NCBI GenBank assembly: GCA_022843175.1
Contig: JALHOE010000088.1
Span: 1 to 33,121, forward strand
DNA from: Deltaproteobacteria bacterium
Lineage (GTDB): Bacteria; Myxococcota_A; Polyangia; Polyangiales; JADJMO01
Length of the DNA: 33,121 nt
Reading direction: 5' to 3'
Under the pieces are notes generated by a model that made no database searches, had not been told where the DNA came from, and was given only the letters and a program-made list of their open reading frames with translations. This document shows positions 12,339 through 19,751 of this stretch, in pieces; the stretch's first letter is position 1; each line of letters opens with the position of its first letter. Position numbers and translations under genes: made by a program.

Positions 12339-13379
12339 ATGGCTTTCGATCCCAACGCGGCCGCGCAGCCCGGGTCCGGAGTGTTCGGGCTGTTCAACAC
12401 CGAGGCCGACGCGCGGGTGGTGTTGCTCCCGGTGCCGTTCGACGCGACCACGAGCTACGGAAAGGGGGCGGCGAAGGGGCCGGCGGCGATCCTCGAGGCG
12501 AGCAAGCAGGTCGATCTGTTCGACCTCGAGACGGGGCGCCCGTACGAAGCCGGCATCTTCATGCTCGACGAGAGCGCCGACGTGCGCGCGTGGAACGACG
12601 AGGCCAACGGCTTCTCCGCGCGCGTGATCGAGGCGGCGGGCAACGTCGCGGGCGACCGCGCGCTCGAGCAGGCGCTCGAGAAGACCAATGAGCTCTCGGC
12701 GCGGGTCAACGACTTCACCCACCGCGAGGCGGCGCGGCTGATCGCGGCCGGCAAGATCGTCGGGCTCGTGGGCGGCGATCACGCGGTGCCGTTCGGCTGC
12801 ATCCGCGCGCACGCCGAGGCGTATCCCGGGCTGTCGGTGCTCCACTTCGACGCGCACGCCGATCTCCGCCCTGCCTACGAGGGCTTCGAGTGGTCGCACG
12901 CGTCGATCATGAACAACGTCGTCCGCCACTGCGGCGTGCAGAAGCTGGTGCAGGTCGGCATCCGCGACCTCAGCGAGGAGGAGTACGCGCAGATCCAGGG
13001 CTCGGGCGGCCGGATCGAGGCGTTCTTCGACGTCGATCTCAAGCGCGCGCTCCGCGCCGGCGAGCCCTTCGACCACGCCTGCGAGCGGATCGCGGGCTCG
13101 CTCTCGCAGCACGTGTACATCTCGTTCGACATCGACGGCCTCGACCCGACGCTGTGCCCGCACACCGGCACGCCCGTCCCCGGCGGGCTCCTGTTCCACG
13201 AGGCCATGGCGGTGATCGAGGCGGTCGCGCGCTCCGGTCGCACCATCGTCGGCTTCGATCTCAACGAGGTCGCTCCCGGGCAGGACGACGAGTGGGACGC
13301 CAACGTCGGCGCGCGCGTGCTCTACAAGCTCATCGGTTGGACGCTGGTCTCCCGCGGTCTCTCCACGCCGCGGTACTGA
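12339..13379 (+). CDS. speB: Agmatinase-type ureohydrolase
   Basis: Member of the arginase/agmatinase family, which hydrolyses guanidino compounds to urea and an amine with two Mn2+ ions. Metal ligands are GGDHA (His148), FDAHAD (Asp171, His173, Asp175) and SFDIDGLD (Asp264, Asp266), so the active site is complete. It is 346 residues, somewhat longer than E. coli SpeB (306), with an N-terminal extension and an insert around residues 65-120. Agmatine is the most likely substrate (putrescine synthesis), but the family also includes guanidinobutyrase and formiminoglutamase-like members, and I cannot separate these by eye. No ribosome binding site is evident before ATG 12339. Confidence 0.87.
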   Translation: MAFDPNAAAQPGSGVFGLFNTEADARVVLLPVPFDATTSYGKGAAKGPAAILEASKQVDLFDLETGRPYEAGIFMLDESADVRAWNDEANGFSARVIEAAGNVAGDRALEQALEKTNELSARVNDFTHREAARLIAAGKIVGLVGGDHAVPFGCIRAHAEAYPGLSVLHFDAHADLRPAYEGFEWSHASIMNNVVRHCGVQKLVQVGIRDLSEEEYAQIQGSGGRIEAFFDVDLKRALRAGEPFDHACERIAGSLSQHVYISFDIDGLDPTLCPHTGTPVPGGLLFHEAMAVIEAVARSGRTIVGFDLNEVAPGQDDEWDANVGARVLYKLIGWTLVSRGLSTPRY

Positions 13380-13462
13380 ACATCCGCTCCACGGTGTCCA
13401 TCGCGTCAGGCGCGGCTTTCTTGACCCGCACCCCCCTCCGCGCGAGACGCTGTGCCGCTCCG

Positions 13463-15559
13463 ATGTTGTCGTTGCGCCGTGGAGCCGCCGTTGTCTCGTT
13501 CGCCGTGCTCGCCCTCGCCGCGTTCGGGAGCAGCGCTGCGCCGAGCGTAGCGGGCTCGGCGACGCCCAAGCCGAGCGCCAAACCAGCGACGAGCAGCAGC
13601 GCTCCGAAGAAGCCCGCGCCGGCAGCGAGCGCGTCGGCCGCGGCGCCCAAGACGCCCAAGGCGATCGTCAGCCCGTTCAAGCCGGGGCTCACGCCGAACG
13701 CGAACGCGCAGAAGGCGATCGCGGGCGCGCCGTCCCCGAGCGACTCCACCGGCGCGGAGTCCACCGAGCTCCGCGCGCTCCGCGAGGCCGAGGTCGATCT
13801 GTTCGGGGGCGTCCCCGGCGCCGCACCCTCGCCCGGATCTCCGTGGCCGAGCGATCTGCCGAGCGCGCCGAAGGGGCCCCTCTCGCTCGGCGGTGGCGGT
13901 GGTCTCCCGCCGTCGGCGGTCGCCGCGCCGCCCGCGCCCCTCGCGGTGGGAGGCAAGTCGCTCTCGTGGCTCGCCGATCTGAAGATGCCCGACATCCCCG
14001 TGCGCTGGGACTCCCGGGTCGTGAAGTACCTCGAGTTCTTCCGCGACGATCCGCGCGGCCGGAAGATCATCGCGGTGTGGTGGAAGCGGAGCGGCCGCTA
14101 CCGCGAGCTGATCCAGGAGTCGCTGCGCGCGCGCTCCATGCCCGAAGACCTCGCGTGGCTCGCGATGGTCGAGAGCGGCTTCGATCCGGTGATCAAGTCC
14201 CCCGCGGGCGCGGCGGGCCTGTGGCAGTTCATGCCCGACGCCGGGAGGATCTACGGCCTCTCCAGCGATCGCTGGGCCGATGGTCGTCACTCGCCGCTCC
14301 GCGCCACCTCGGCCGCGATCGCCTACCTCGCCGATCTCAAAAAGCGGTTCGGCTCCTGGGAGCTGGCGATGGCCGCGTACAACATGGGCTACGGCGGCGC
14401 GCTCTCCGCGGTGAAGCGGTTCAACAGCAACGACTACTGGGAGCTCTCGCGTTTCGAGAACGGGCTGCCGTGGGAGACCACGCTGTACGTCCCGAAGATC
14501 ATCGCCGTCGCGGTCGTCTCGAGGAACCCTCAGGTGTTCGGGCTCGACGCGATCGTCCCCGAGAGCTCGCTCAAGGGCGACTCGGTCGACGTGCCGGCCG
14601 GCACCGAGCTCAAGGCGGTGGCGAGCATCGCCAACTGCTCGGTGAAGGAGCTCGAGGCGCTCAACCCCGAGCTGCGCGCCGGCCGCGCACCGCCCGCGCC
14701 CGACAAGGCCCTCGGCGACGACGCCGTCTACACCATCGTCGTCCCTGCCGGAAAAGCCGCCGCGATCAAGGACGCGAGCGCCAAGCTCGCGCCCAAGGGC
14801 TCGGCGCTCGAGAAGTACGTCGTCCGCTTCGGCGAGACGCTCGACCAAATCGCGACTGCGCGGAAGATCACCAAGCAGAAGCTGGTCGAGCTCAACGGCA
14901 TCTCCAAGGACGAGGCCGTGCGCGGGGGGACAGTGCTCCTGGTCCCCGCGGGCGTCGTCGCGCCGACGTCTCCGTTCGGCGATAGCAAGCCGATCGCGCT
15001 CGTTCCGGGCGTGGCCTTCGCCTACCCCGACCGCAGCCGCGTGTTCTACCGCGTGCTCGTCGGCGACACCCCCCGCGAAATCGCCGACGCGTTCGGCGTC
15101 ACCCTCGACGAGTTGAAGACGTGGAACGCGATCGAACCCACGGCGCGCCTGCAAGAGGGCATGACCGTGCAGGTGTTCGTGCCCAAGAGCGCCGATCTCT
15201 CCCGCGTCGTCTTCATGAAAGAGGGCGACGTAAAGATCCTCGCGGTCGGCAGCGACGAGTTCTACGACCACGAAGAGGCAGCCAAGGGTCGCAAGCGCAC
15301 CACGGTGCACGCCACCGGCGGCGAGACGCTCGAGTCGATCGGCAAGAAGCACGGCCTCTCGCCCGCGGTGATGGAGAAGATCAACCGCCGCCCGCGCAGT
15401 GATGTGCTCGCCAAGGGCGAGGCGGTGATCGTCTACGTGCCCGTCAGCAAGCCCGCGATCACGGCGGCGCCGTCGGCAGTGGCAGAGAGCGAGCTGCCGG
15501 CGCTGCCCTCGCCCCCGCTGCCCTCGGCGGTGGCCGAGAACAAGAAGTCAGAGGACTAG
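13463..15559 (+). CDS. mltD: Secreted MltD-like lytic transglycosylase with LysM repeats
   Basis: Cleaves peptidoglycan glycan strands in the periplasm. 698 residues from ATG 13463. A signal peptide (residues 1-25, hydrophobic core VVSFAVLALAAFGSSA) has no lipobox cysteine. A long Ala/Pro/Ser-rich linker follows to about 165. The GH23 transglycosylase domain spans about 185-350, with catalytic Glu237 in AMVESGFDP, then AAGLWQFMPDAGR and AAYNMGYGG. Three LysM-like repeats follow (about 450-496, 528-572 and 612-660), which bind peptidoglycan. The C-terminus is again Pro/Ala-rich. The frame stays open upstream into the previous gene, but 13463 is the first start giving a signal peptide. Its stop shares CTAG (15556-15559) with the opposing gene. 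Confidence 0.92.
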   Translation: MLSLRRGAAVVSFAVLALAAFGSSAAPSVAGSATPKPSAKPATSSSAPKKPAPAASASAAAPKTPKAIVSPFKPGLTPNANAQKAIAGAPSPSDSTGAESTELRALREAEVDLFGGVPGAAPSPGSPWPSDLPSAPKGPLSLGGGGGLPPSAVAAPPAPLAVGGKSLSWLADLKMPDIPVRWDSRVVKYLEFFRDDPRGRKIIAVWWKRSGRYRELIQESLRARSMPEDLAWLAMVESGFDPVIKSPAGAAGLWQFMPDAGRIYGLSSDRWADGRHSPLRATSAAIAYLADLKKRFGSWELAMAAYNMGYGGALSAVKRFNSNDYWELSRFENGLPWETTLYVPKIIAVAVVSRNPQVFGLDAIVPESSLKGDSVDVPAGTELKAVASIANCSVKELEALNPELRAGRAPPAPDKALGDDAVYTIVVPAGKAAAIKDASAKLAPKGSALEKYVVRFGETLDQIATARKITKQKLVELNGISKDEAVRGGTVLLVPAGVVAPTSPFGDSKPIALVPGVAFAYPDRSRVFYRVLVGDTPREIADAFGVTLDELKTWNAIEPTARLQEGMTVQVFVPKSADLSRVVFMKEGDVKILAVGSDEFYDHEEAAKGRKRTTVHATGGETLESIGKKHGLSPAVMEKINRRPRSDVLAKGEAVIVYVPVSKPAITAAPSAVAESELPALPSPPLPSAVAENKKSED

Positions 15560-15834
15560 CTCCACGAGTGGCGGACGACCCGCAGGTCTCGCCCTCCGAC
15601 GACGCGCTCGCGCCGGTCGCTGCCGAGCACGAAGTCTCTACCGACTGTGCCGTCTTCCCTATGGACGACGATGCGCGCCCAGCCGTGGCCCCTGGCGAGC
15701 TCCTTGGCGTAGGCGACCGCCTGCTCGTGAGAGGGGTAGGTCGCCGACGCGAACGCGCCGTTCGCTGCGCGCACGCGCCAGCCGCTGTTTTCGTGGATGT
15801 ACACGACACGATAGAGACGGTGCACGTCGTTCAT
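15556..15834 (-). CDS. Small DUF2188-like protein
   Basis: 92 residues. The pattern YRVVYIHENSGWRVRAANG, then a helix EQAVAYAKELARGHGWARIVVHREDGTVGRDF, matches the DUF2188 layout: a short strand with a Trp, a helix rich in Ala/Glu, and a second strand with a HxxDG motif. The function of the family is unknown. GAGG lies six bases before the ATG. It is the last gene of a minus-strand run with the KGG, YqjK-like and Holin-X genes, which suggests a general stress role by association. It converges tail-to-tail with the transglycosylase gene, the two stop codons lying in one CTAG. Confidence 0.75.
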   Translation of the reverse strand: MNDVHRLYRVVYIHENSGWRVRAANGAFASATYPSHEQAVAYAKELARGHGWARIVVHREDGTVGRDFVLGSDRRERVVGGRDLRVVRHSWS

Positions 15835-15852
15835 CGAAGACCTCGGTTGTGG

Positions 15853-16191
15853 TTACTGGCGTGACTCTCGGCCGCTCTCCTCGGAGTCGTCGTTCAACGA
15901 GGTGCGCGACTCGCGCGCCCCCTTACCCCTCGCCTCGCCGCCCTCGCGGCCGATGCGCGACATGTGATCGCGATCGCGACTGACCGCCTCGCCGCCGGAG
16001 CGACCGATACGGGCCATGTGATCGCGATCGCGGCTGACCGCCTCGCCACCCTTCCGACCTGCGGCGCGCGCCTCGTCGGCCGAGAACTCGTGCGCGGTGC
16101 CCTTGGCGTGCGCGGCCTTCCCACCCTTGCTCGCGATCTCCTTCTGCTTGGCAGGATCCATCGCGGCGAATCCACGTTTGCTCTGGGCCAT
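15853..16191 (-). CDS. KGG-repeat general stress protein (Con-10/GsiB-like)
   Basis: 112 hydrophilic residues with repeated Gly-Gly motifs: SKGGKAAH, RKGGEAVS, RSGGEAVS and REGGEARG. This is the KGG domain seen in Bacillus GsiB and fungal Con-10, proteins made on starvation, drying or other stress and likely disordered. Residues GGEAVSRDRDHMxRIGR occur twice in tandem; at the DNA level the unit is 54 bases (15961 and 16015 start matching stretches), a recent internal duplication. GGAG lies eight bases before ATG. It belongs to the minus-strand operon that starts at 17089. Confidence 0.88.
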   Translation of the reverse strand: MAQSKRGFAAMDPAKQKEIASKGGKAAHAKGTAHEFSADEARAAGRKGGEAVSRDRDHMARIGRSGGEAVSRDRDHMSRIGREGGEARGKGARESRTSLNDDSEESGRESRQ

Positions 16192-16241
16192 TGGAAAACT
16201 CCATTCGGAAATGCCCCGCGCTGGTCGGGGACGTCATCGGT

Positions 16242-16709
16242 TCATGCGGGGAGCGTCCTCACGATCGAGGTCGCAAGAGCGGGCGGTTCCGGAGCGGGGA
16301 GCGCGCCGCGTACGGCGCGTTTGGTGAGCTCCAGGGCGACGAAGGTCAGCGTGGCGACGACCACCTTTCGGCCGATCTCGACCACCAGTGAGCCCGGCGG
16401 CGGATCCTTGCGCGCGAGGCGTTCGGGGTGACTCCACAGGCGCCGCAGCGCCTTCCAGCGCTCCTCGCGGAGTCTTTGCTCGCGCGTGGCGAGCCGGTAG
16501 ACCGAGTAGCCGACGGCGCCGGTCACCGCAGCGACCAACGAGCCCGCGGTGATCGCGATCGACACCTTGTGCTGCTGGTACTCGTAACGGACGAGGCCAT
16601 GGCGGCGCTGATCGAGCGCGAACAGCGCGTCGGCGAGGCGTTCGCGCGTGCGATTGGCGCTACGCTCGAGGAGCTCGCGCCGGCGCTCGAGACCTTCCCG
16701 GGCGCTCAT
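16242..16709 (-). CDS. YqjK-like membrane protein
   Basis: 155 residues. The N-terminus is a charged helix (REGLERRRELLERSANRTRERL) like that of E. coli YqjK. A hydrophobic segment lies at about 48-70 (VSIAITAGSLVAAVTGAVGYSVYRL), followed by a basic stretch and a second, weaker hydrophobic segment (VVVATLTFVALELTKRAVRGAL). Its start overlaps the stop of the Holin-X gene by four bases (ATGA at 16706-16709), so the two are translated together, as yqjE and yqjK are adjacent in E. coli. The function is unknown. The YqjK assignment rests on layout and neighbour rather than on a strong motif. Confidence 0.65.
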   Translation of the reverse strand: MSAREGLERRRELLERSANRTRERLADALFALDQRRHGLVRYEYQQHKVSIAITAGSLVAAVTGAVGYSVYRLATREQRLREERWKALRRLWSHPERLARKDPPPGSLVVEIGRKVVVATLTFVALELTKRAVRGALPAPEPPALATSIVRTLPA

Positions 16710-17089
16710 GTGATGCCCTCCTTGATGACCTGCACATCGGTCTCGAGGCGGCGTCGCGTACGCTCGAGTGGCTTCTTCGGGACCCTCTGGAGTCCGACGA
16801 ACGCGAGGATCGCGGCCGTGGCGATGAGGACCGCGCCGATGACCAGCGCCGGCAAGGGCCCCGGGAAGATCGCGAGAGCGAGCGCGACGAACATCATCGC
16901 GGCGGCCAAGAGCGCGGCCACGGCCGCGACCCCGAACATGATCGCCGAGCGTTTGGCGTCGGCGAGCTCCTCTCGCAGCTCGTCCTTGGCGAGCTCGACC
17001 TCGAGCCGCACCAGGTTCTTGGTCTCGTCGAGCGCGTCCCGCACGAGCTGCGGAATGGTCGCGTCCGACCTCGGAGCGGTGACGTTCAT
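16706..17089 (-). CDS. Holin-X family membrane protein (YqjE-like, PF07332)
   Basis: 127 residues. A charged amphipathic helix (IPQLVRDALDETKNLVRLEVELAKDELREEL) leads into two hydrophobic helices (about residues 50-72 and 80-100) and a basic tail. This is the Actinobacterial Holin-X/YqjE layout. The family is chromosomal and common, and a lysis role has not been shown for it. GGGAGAGG lies five bases before the ATG, a strong binding site. It is the first gene of the minus-strand operon and is divergent from the Rieske oxidoreductase gene across a spacer with a palindromic repeat. Confidence 0.82.
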   Translation of the reverse strand: MNVTAPRSDATIPQLVRDALDETKNLVRLEVELAKDELREELADAKRSAIMFGVAAVAALLAAAMMFVALALAIFPGPLPALVIGAVLIATAAILAFVGLQRVPKKPLERTRRRLETDVQVIKEGIT

Positions 17090-17178
17090 GATGACCTCTC
17101 CCACCACTCGACTGCAGGCGGTGCGCCACACGATCTGTGCAGGGAGCGACCTCGTGCGTGCGCAAGAGCCGCGGGTCG

Positions 17179-17245
17179 GGAGCCGCAAGCGTGAGCGAGC
17201 GGGTTGTCGAGGATGGACAACCCGCTCCCTTACGGTCGCGGCTCC
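17179..17245. repeat. Palindromic repeat family 2, full copy
   Basis: Two 30-base arms (17179-17208 and 17216-17245) pair with four mismatches around a 7-base loop. The right arm repeats the sequence at 7061-7087 with one difference in 27. The left arm contains GCGTGAGCGAGCG, which is also the core of family 1. It lies between two divergent genes, 64 bases before the Rieske oxidoreductase start, so it could also influence their promoters. Confidence 0.8.
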
Positions 17246-17308
17246 GGTCGTGGCCCCGTCGTGTTGGAGCTGCCCATCCGGCCGACGAATTGCTCCGAAG
17301 GCGAACCC

Positions 17309-18868
17309 ATGGACTACGTCACCAAGCACCCCTCGATCTGGATCGACACAGCGCCACTGCCGGAGCGCTCGGCGCTACGCGGCGACATCGCCGTCGATGT
17401 TTGCATCGTCGGCGCCGGGATCACCGGTCTCACCGCCGCCCGCCTCCTCGAGCGCGCGGGGGTGACGGTCGCGGTGGTCGAAGCGCTGAGCGTTGGGGGC
17501 GGCGAGACCGGGCACACCACCGCGCACCTCGCGACTCATCACGACCTCAACTACTCGGACACGATCAAGAGGTTCGGCGAGGACGAGTCGCGGATGATCC
17601 TCGAGTCGCGGCGCGCAGCGATCGCGCAGATCGAGGAGCTGATCACCGACGACGCGATCTCGTGCGGCTACGAGCGCGTGCCGGCATACCTGTACGGCGA
17701 GGACTCTGCGTCCGCGCGCGCGCTGCAGGAAGAGCTCGCGGCGTGTCAGCGCCTCGGCATGCCCGCCGAGTGGGTCGAGACGATGCCGGTCTCCTTTCCG
17801 ATCTCGGCGGCCATTCGGTTCCCCAATCAGGCGCAGCTACATCCGCTCGAATACCTCCGCGGCATCGCCGCGCGCGTCAGCGGCAGGGGCAGCTACCTGT
17901 TCGAGCACACCCGGGTGATCGCGGTGGAGCCCGGTGCGCCGTGTCGGGTCCTCGCGGCAGAGGGCACCATCACCTGCAAGCATGTGATCCATGCCGCCCA
18001 CGCGCCGATCAACGCGACCGGGCTGCTCATCACCAAGGTCGCTGCCTACCGCACGTACGCGATGGCGTTCCGGATCGATCCCGTCGCGGCGCCGCTCGCG
18101 CTCCTGTGGGACAGCGCCGAGCCCTACCACTACGTGCGCGTTCACCGCGCGGGGGACGCGACGTTCCTCATCGTCGGCGGCGAGGATCACAAGGTCGGCG
18201 TCGCCGAGCAAGACGAGAACGCCGCTTGGGCGCGCCTCGAGGGCTGGACTCGCGGTCGCTTCGTCGTCGGAGAGCTCGCCGCCAAGTGGTCGGGCCAGCT
18301 GCTCGAGCCGGCCGACGGGCTCCCCTTCATCGGCCAGTACGACGATCACGTGTGGGTCGCGACCGGCTTCTCGGGCGACGGCCTCACCAACGGGACGATG
18401 GCCGCGATGCTCCTGACGCAGGAGATCCTCGGCGAGAAGACGGCGCTCGCGAAGGTCTACGACAGCAAGCGCATGCCGACGTCGGGCGCGGCGGTCTACA
18501 TGCGCGAGAACGTCGACTTCCCGAGGCACCGGATGACCGATCGCTTGAAGCGCGCGGAGGCCGATCGCTTCCGCGAGGTCTCCGCCGGCGAGGGGAAGAT
18601 CGTTCGCGTCGGCAAGGAGAAGCTCGCGGTCTTCCGCGACAACGAGGGCCGCTGCCACGCGGTCTCGCCGGTGTGCACGCACATGGGCTGCCACGTGAAG
18701 TGGAACAGCGCGGAGTCGTCGTGGGACTGCCCCTGCCACGGCTCCCGCTTCGACGCGCGCAACGGCGAGGTGCTCAACGGACCCGCTACGGTCGGGCTCG
18801 CGGTGCAGTCGATCGAGGACCGTCCGTCGGCGATACCGGTTCGCGACTCGCGCACGTCGATCCCGTGA
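17309..18868 (+). CDS. FAD-dependent oxidoreductase with C-terminal Rieske [2Fe-2S] domain
   Basis: 519 residues. The N-terminus carries a DAO-type FAD site, VCIVGAGITGLTAARLLERAG (Gly-rich loop at 35-40), and the conserved FAD-end block VWVATGFSGDGLTNG. The C-terminal 100 residues form a Rieske domain: CTHMGC (Cys456, His458) and CPCHGS (Cys474, His477) bind the cluster, and Cys461 and Cys476 can form the stabilising disulfide. Similar fusions are annotated as glycine/D-amino-acid oxidase-like or YhfW-type proteins; the substrate is unknown. GAAGG lies seven bases before ATG 17309. Upstream in-frame codons (from GTG 17204) cross a palindromic repeat and are unlikely to be coding. Its context, divergent from stress genes, hints at a stress or redox role (inference). 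Confidence 0.9.
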   Translation: MDYVTKHPSIWIDTAPLPERSALRGDIAVDVCIVGAGITGLTAARLLERAGVTVAVVEALSVGGGETGHTTAHLATHHDLNYSDTIKRFGEDESRMILESRRAAIAQIEELITDDAISCGYERVPAYLYGEDSASARALQEELAACQRLGMPAEWVETMPVSFPISAAIRFPNQAQLHPLEYLRGIAARVSGRGSYLFEHTRVIAVEPGAPCRVLAAEGTITCKHVIHAAHAPINATGLLITKVAAYRTYAMAFRIDPVAAPLALLWDSAEPYHYVRVHRAGDATFLIVGGEDHKVGVAEQDENAAWARLEGWTRGRFVVGELAAKWSGQLLEPADGLPFIGQYDDHVWVATGFSGDGLTNGTMAAMLLTQEILGEKTALAKVYDSKRMPTSGAAVYMRENVDFPRHRMTDRLKRAEADRFREVSAGEGKIVRVGKEKLAVFRDNEGRCHAVSPVCTHMGCHVKWNSAESSWDCPCHGSRFDARNGEVLNGPATVGLAVQSIEDRPSAIPVRDSRTSIP

Positions 18869-18913
18869 CGGGTTTGCCCATCGGTTTCCCCCTCGTCACG
18901 CGCCCGTCACGGG
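18862..18913. repeat. 11-base inverted repeat around the phoB promoter
   Basis: CCCGTGACGGG (18862-18872) and its exact complement CCCGTCACGGG (18903-18913) are separated by 30 bases. The left arm covers the stop codon of the Rieske oxidoreductase; the right arm includes the second GTCA of the putative Pho box. It could be a terminator stem or a bipartite operator. Confidence 0.6.
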
Positions 18914-18926
18914 CCCACAATATCGT
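18893..18926 (+). promoter_or_regulatory. Putative Pho box and -10 before phoB
   Basis: GTCA at 18895-18898 and again at 18906-18909 are exactly 11 bases apart, the spacing of PhoB half-sites. A TATCGT at 18921-18926 could serve as the -10, which would put the transcript start at or inside the ATG at 18929 or just past it. Autoregulation of phoB is known in other bacteria. Confidence 0.5.
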
Positions 18927-18928
18927 GC

Positions 18929-19639
18929 ATGCGCATGGCGCCGCGGGTTTTGGTGATCGAGGACGAGAAAGATCTCTCGACCGTCATCGCGTACAACCTG
19001 CGCGCGGACGGGCTCGAGGTCGTCGTCTGCGACACCGGCGAGGCGGGCATCCGCGAGGCCACGTCGCGCCGCTTCGATCTCGTCGTGCTCGACCTCATGC
19101 TCCCCGACATGAGCGGCCTCGACGTCTGCCGCAAGATCAAGGCGACCTCGGCCACCAAGGGCATCCCCATCCTCATCGCGTCCGCGCGCGGCGAAGAGGT
19201 CGACCGCGTCGTCGGCCTCGAGCTCGGCGCCGACGACTACGTGGTCAAGCCGTTCAGTGTCCGTGAGCTCGTACTGCGCGTGCGCGCGATCCTGCGGCGC
19301 GCGGAGTCCGCGCCCCCGCCGACCGACATCGTCGAGTTCGGCGTCCTCAAGATCGATCGCGGCGCGCATCGCGTGTTCGTCAACGACGAAGAGGTCCAGC
19401 TCACCGCGCTCGAGTTCCGCCTGCTCTCCACGCTGCACGAGCGGCGCAACCGCACCCAGGGGCGCGATACGCTGCTGCTCGACGTCTGGCAGATGAACAC
19501 GCCGGTCGAGAGCCGCACCGTCGACACCCACGTCAAGCGGCTGCGCGAGAAGCTCGGCGCGGCGTCGGGCTACATCCGCACGGTGCGCGGCGTCGGCTAC
19601 CGCTTCGCTTCGTCGCCCGACGAACCCGGCGGCGACTAG
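18929..19639 (+). CDS. phoB: PhoB-type response regulator
   Basis: 236 residues. The receiver domain (about 5-125) has acidic residues IEDEKD, phosphoacceptor Asp55 in VVLDLMLPD, and Lys107 in VVKPFS. The winged-helix DNA-binding domain (about 137-228) has VQLTALEFRLLSTL, SRTVDTHVKRLREKLG and IRTVRGVGYRF, as in OmpR/PhoB. The phosphate genes downstream, including a PhoR-type kinase at 23601, make PhoB the best name; PhoB and PhoR are separated here by the porin, uppP and PiT genes. The start may be ATG 18929 or ATG 18935 (two residues shorter). A 26-base-arm palindrome lies just after the stop. Confidence 0.88.
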   Translation: MRMAPRVLVIEDEKDLSTVIAYNLRADGLEVVVCDTGEAGIREATSRRFDLVVLDLMLPDMSGLDVCRKIKATSATKGIPILIASARGEEVDRVVGLELGADDYVVKPFSVRELVLRVRAILRRAESAPPPTDIVEFGVLKIDRGAHRVFVNDEEVQLTALEFRLLSTLHERRNRTQGRDTLLLDVWQMNTPVESRTVDTHVKRLREKLGAASGYIRTVRGVGYRFASSPDEPGGD

Positions 19640-19646
19640 GCGCCCA

Positions 19647-19718
19647 ATAGGCGCGCGCGTCAGCGAGCGCCTGACCAACCCATGCACCCGTTAGACGCTC
19701 GCTGACGCGCGCGCCTAT
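19647..19718. repeat. Palindromic repeat family 1, copy B (REP-like, possible two-way terminator)
   Basis: Two 26-base arms (19647-19672 and 19693-19718) pair with one mismatch around a 20-base loop. The arms match those of copy A at 11813-11876 except for a single variable base in GCGTNAGCGAGCG and one end base; loops differ. It lies between the convergent phoB and porin genes, where a stem could stop transcripts from both sides. Confidence 0.87.
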
Positions 19719-19751
19719 CACGACGCGCGCGCGTTGCGTTCGCGCGGCCGG

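Noticed and set aside
11957-17089. Prophage remnant suggested by two holin-named families
   Set aside because: Both families are common chromosomal membrane proteins. There is no endolysin, integrase, capsid or attachment site, and base composition does not change.
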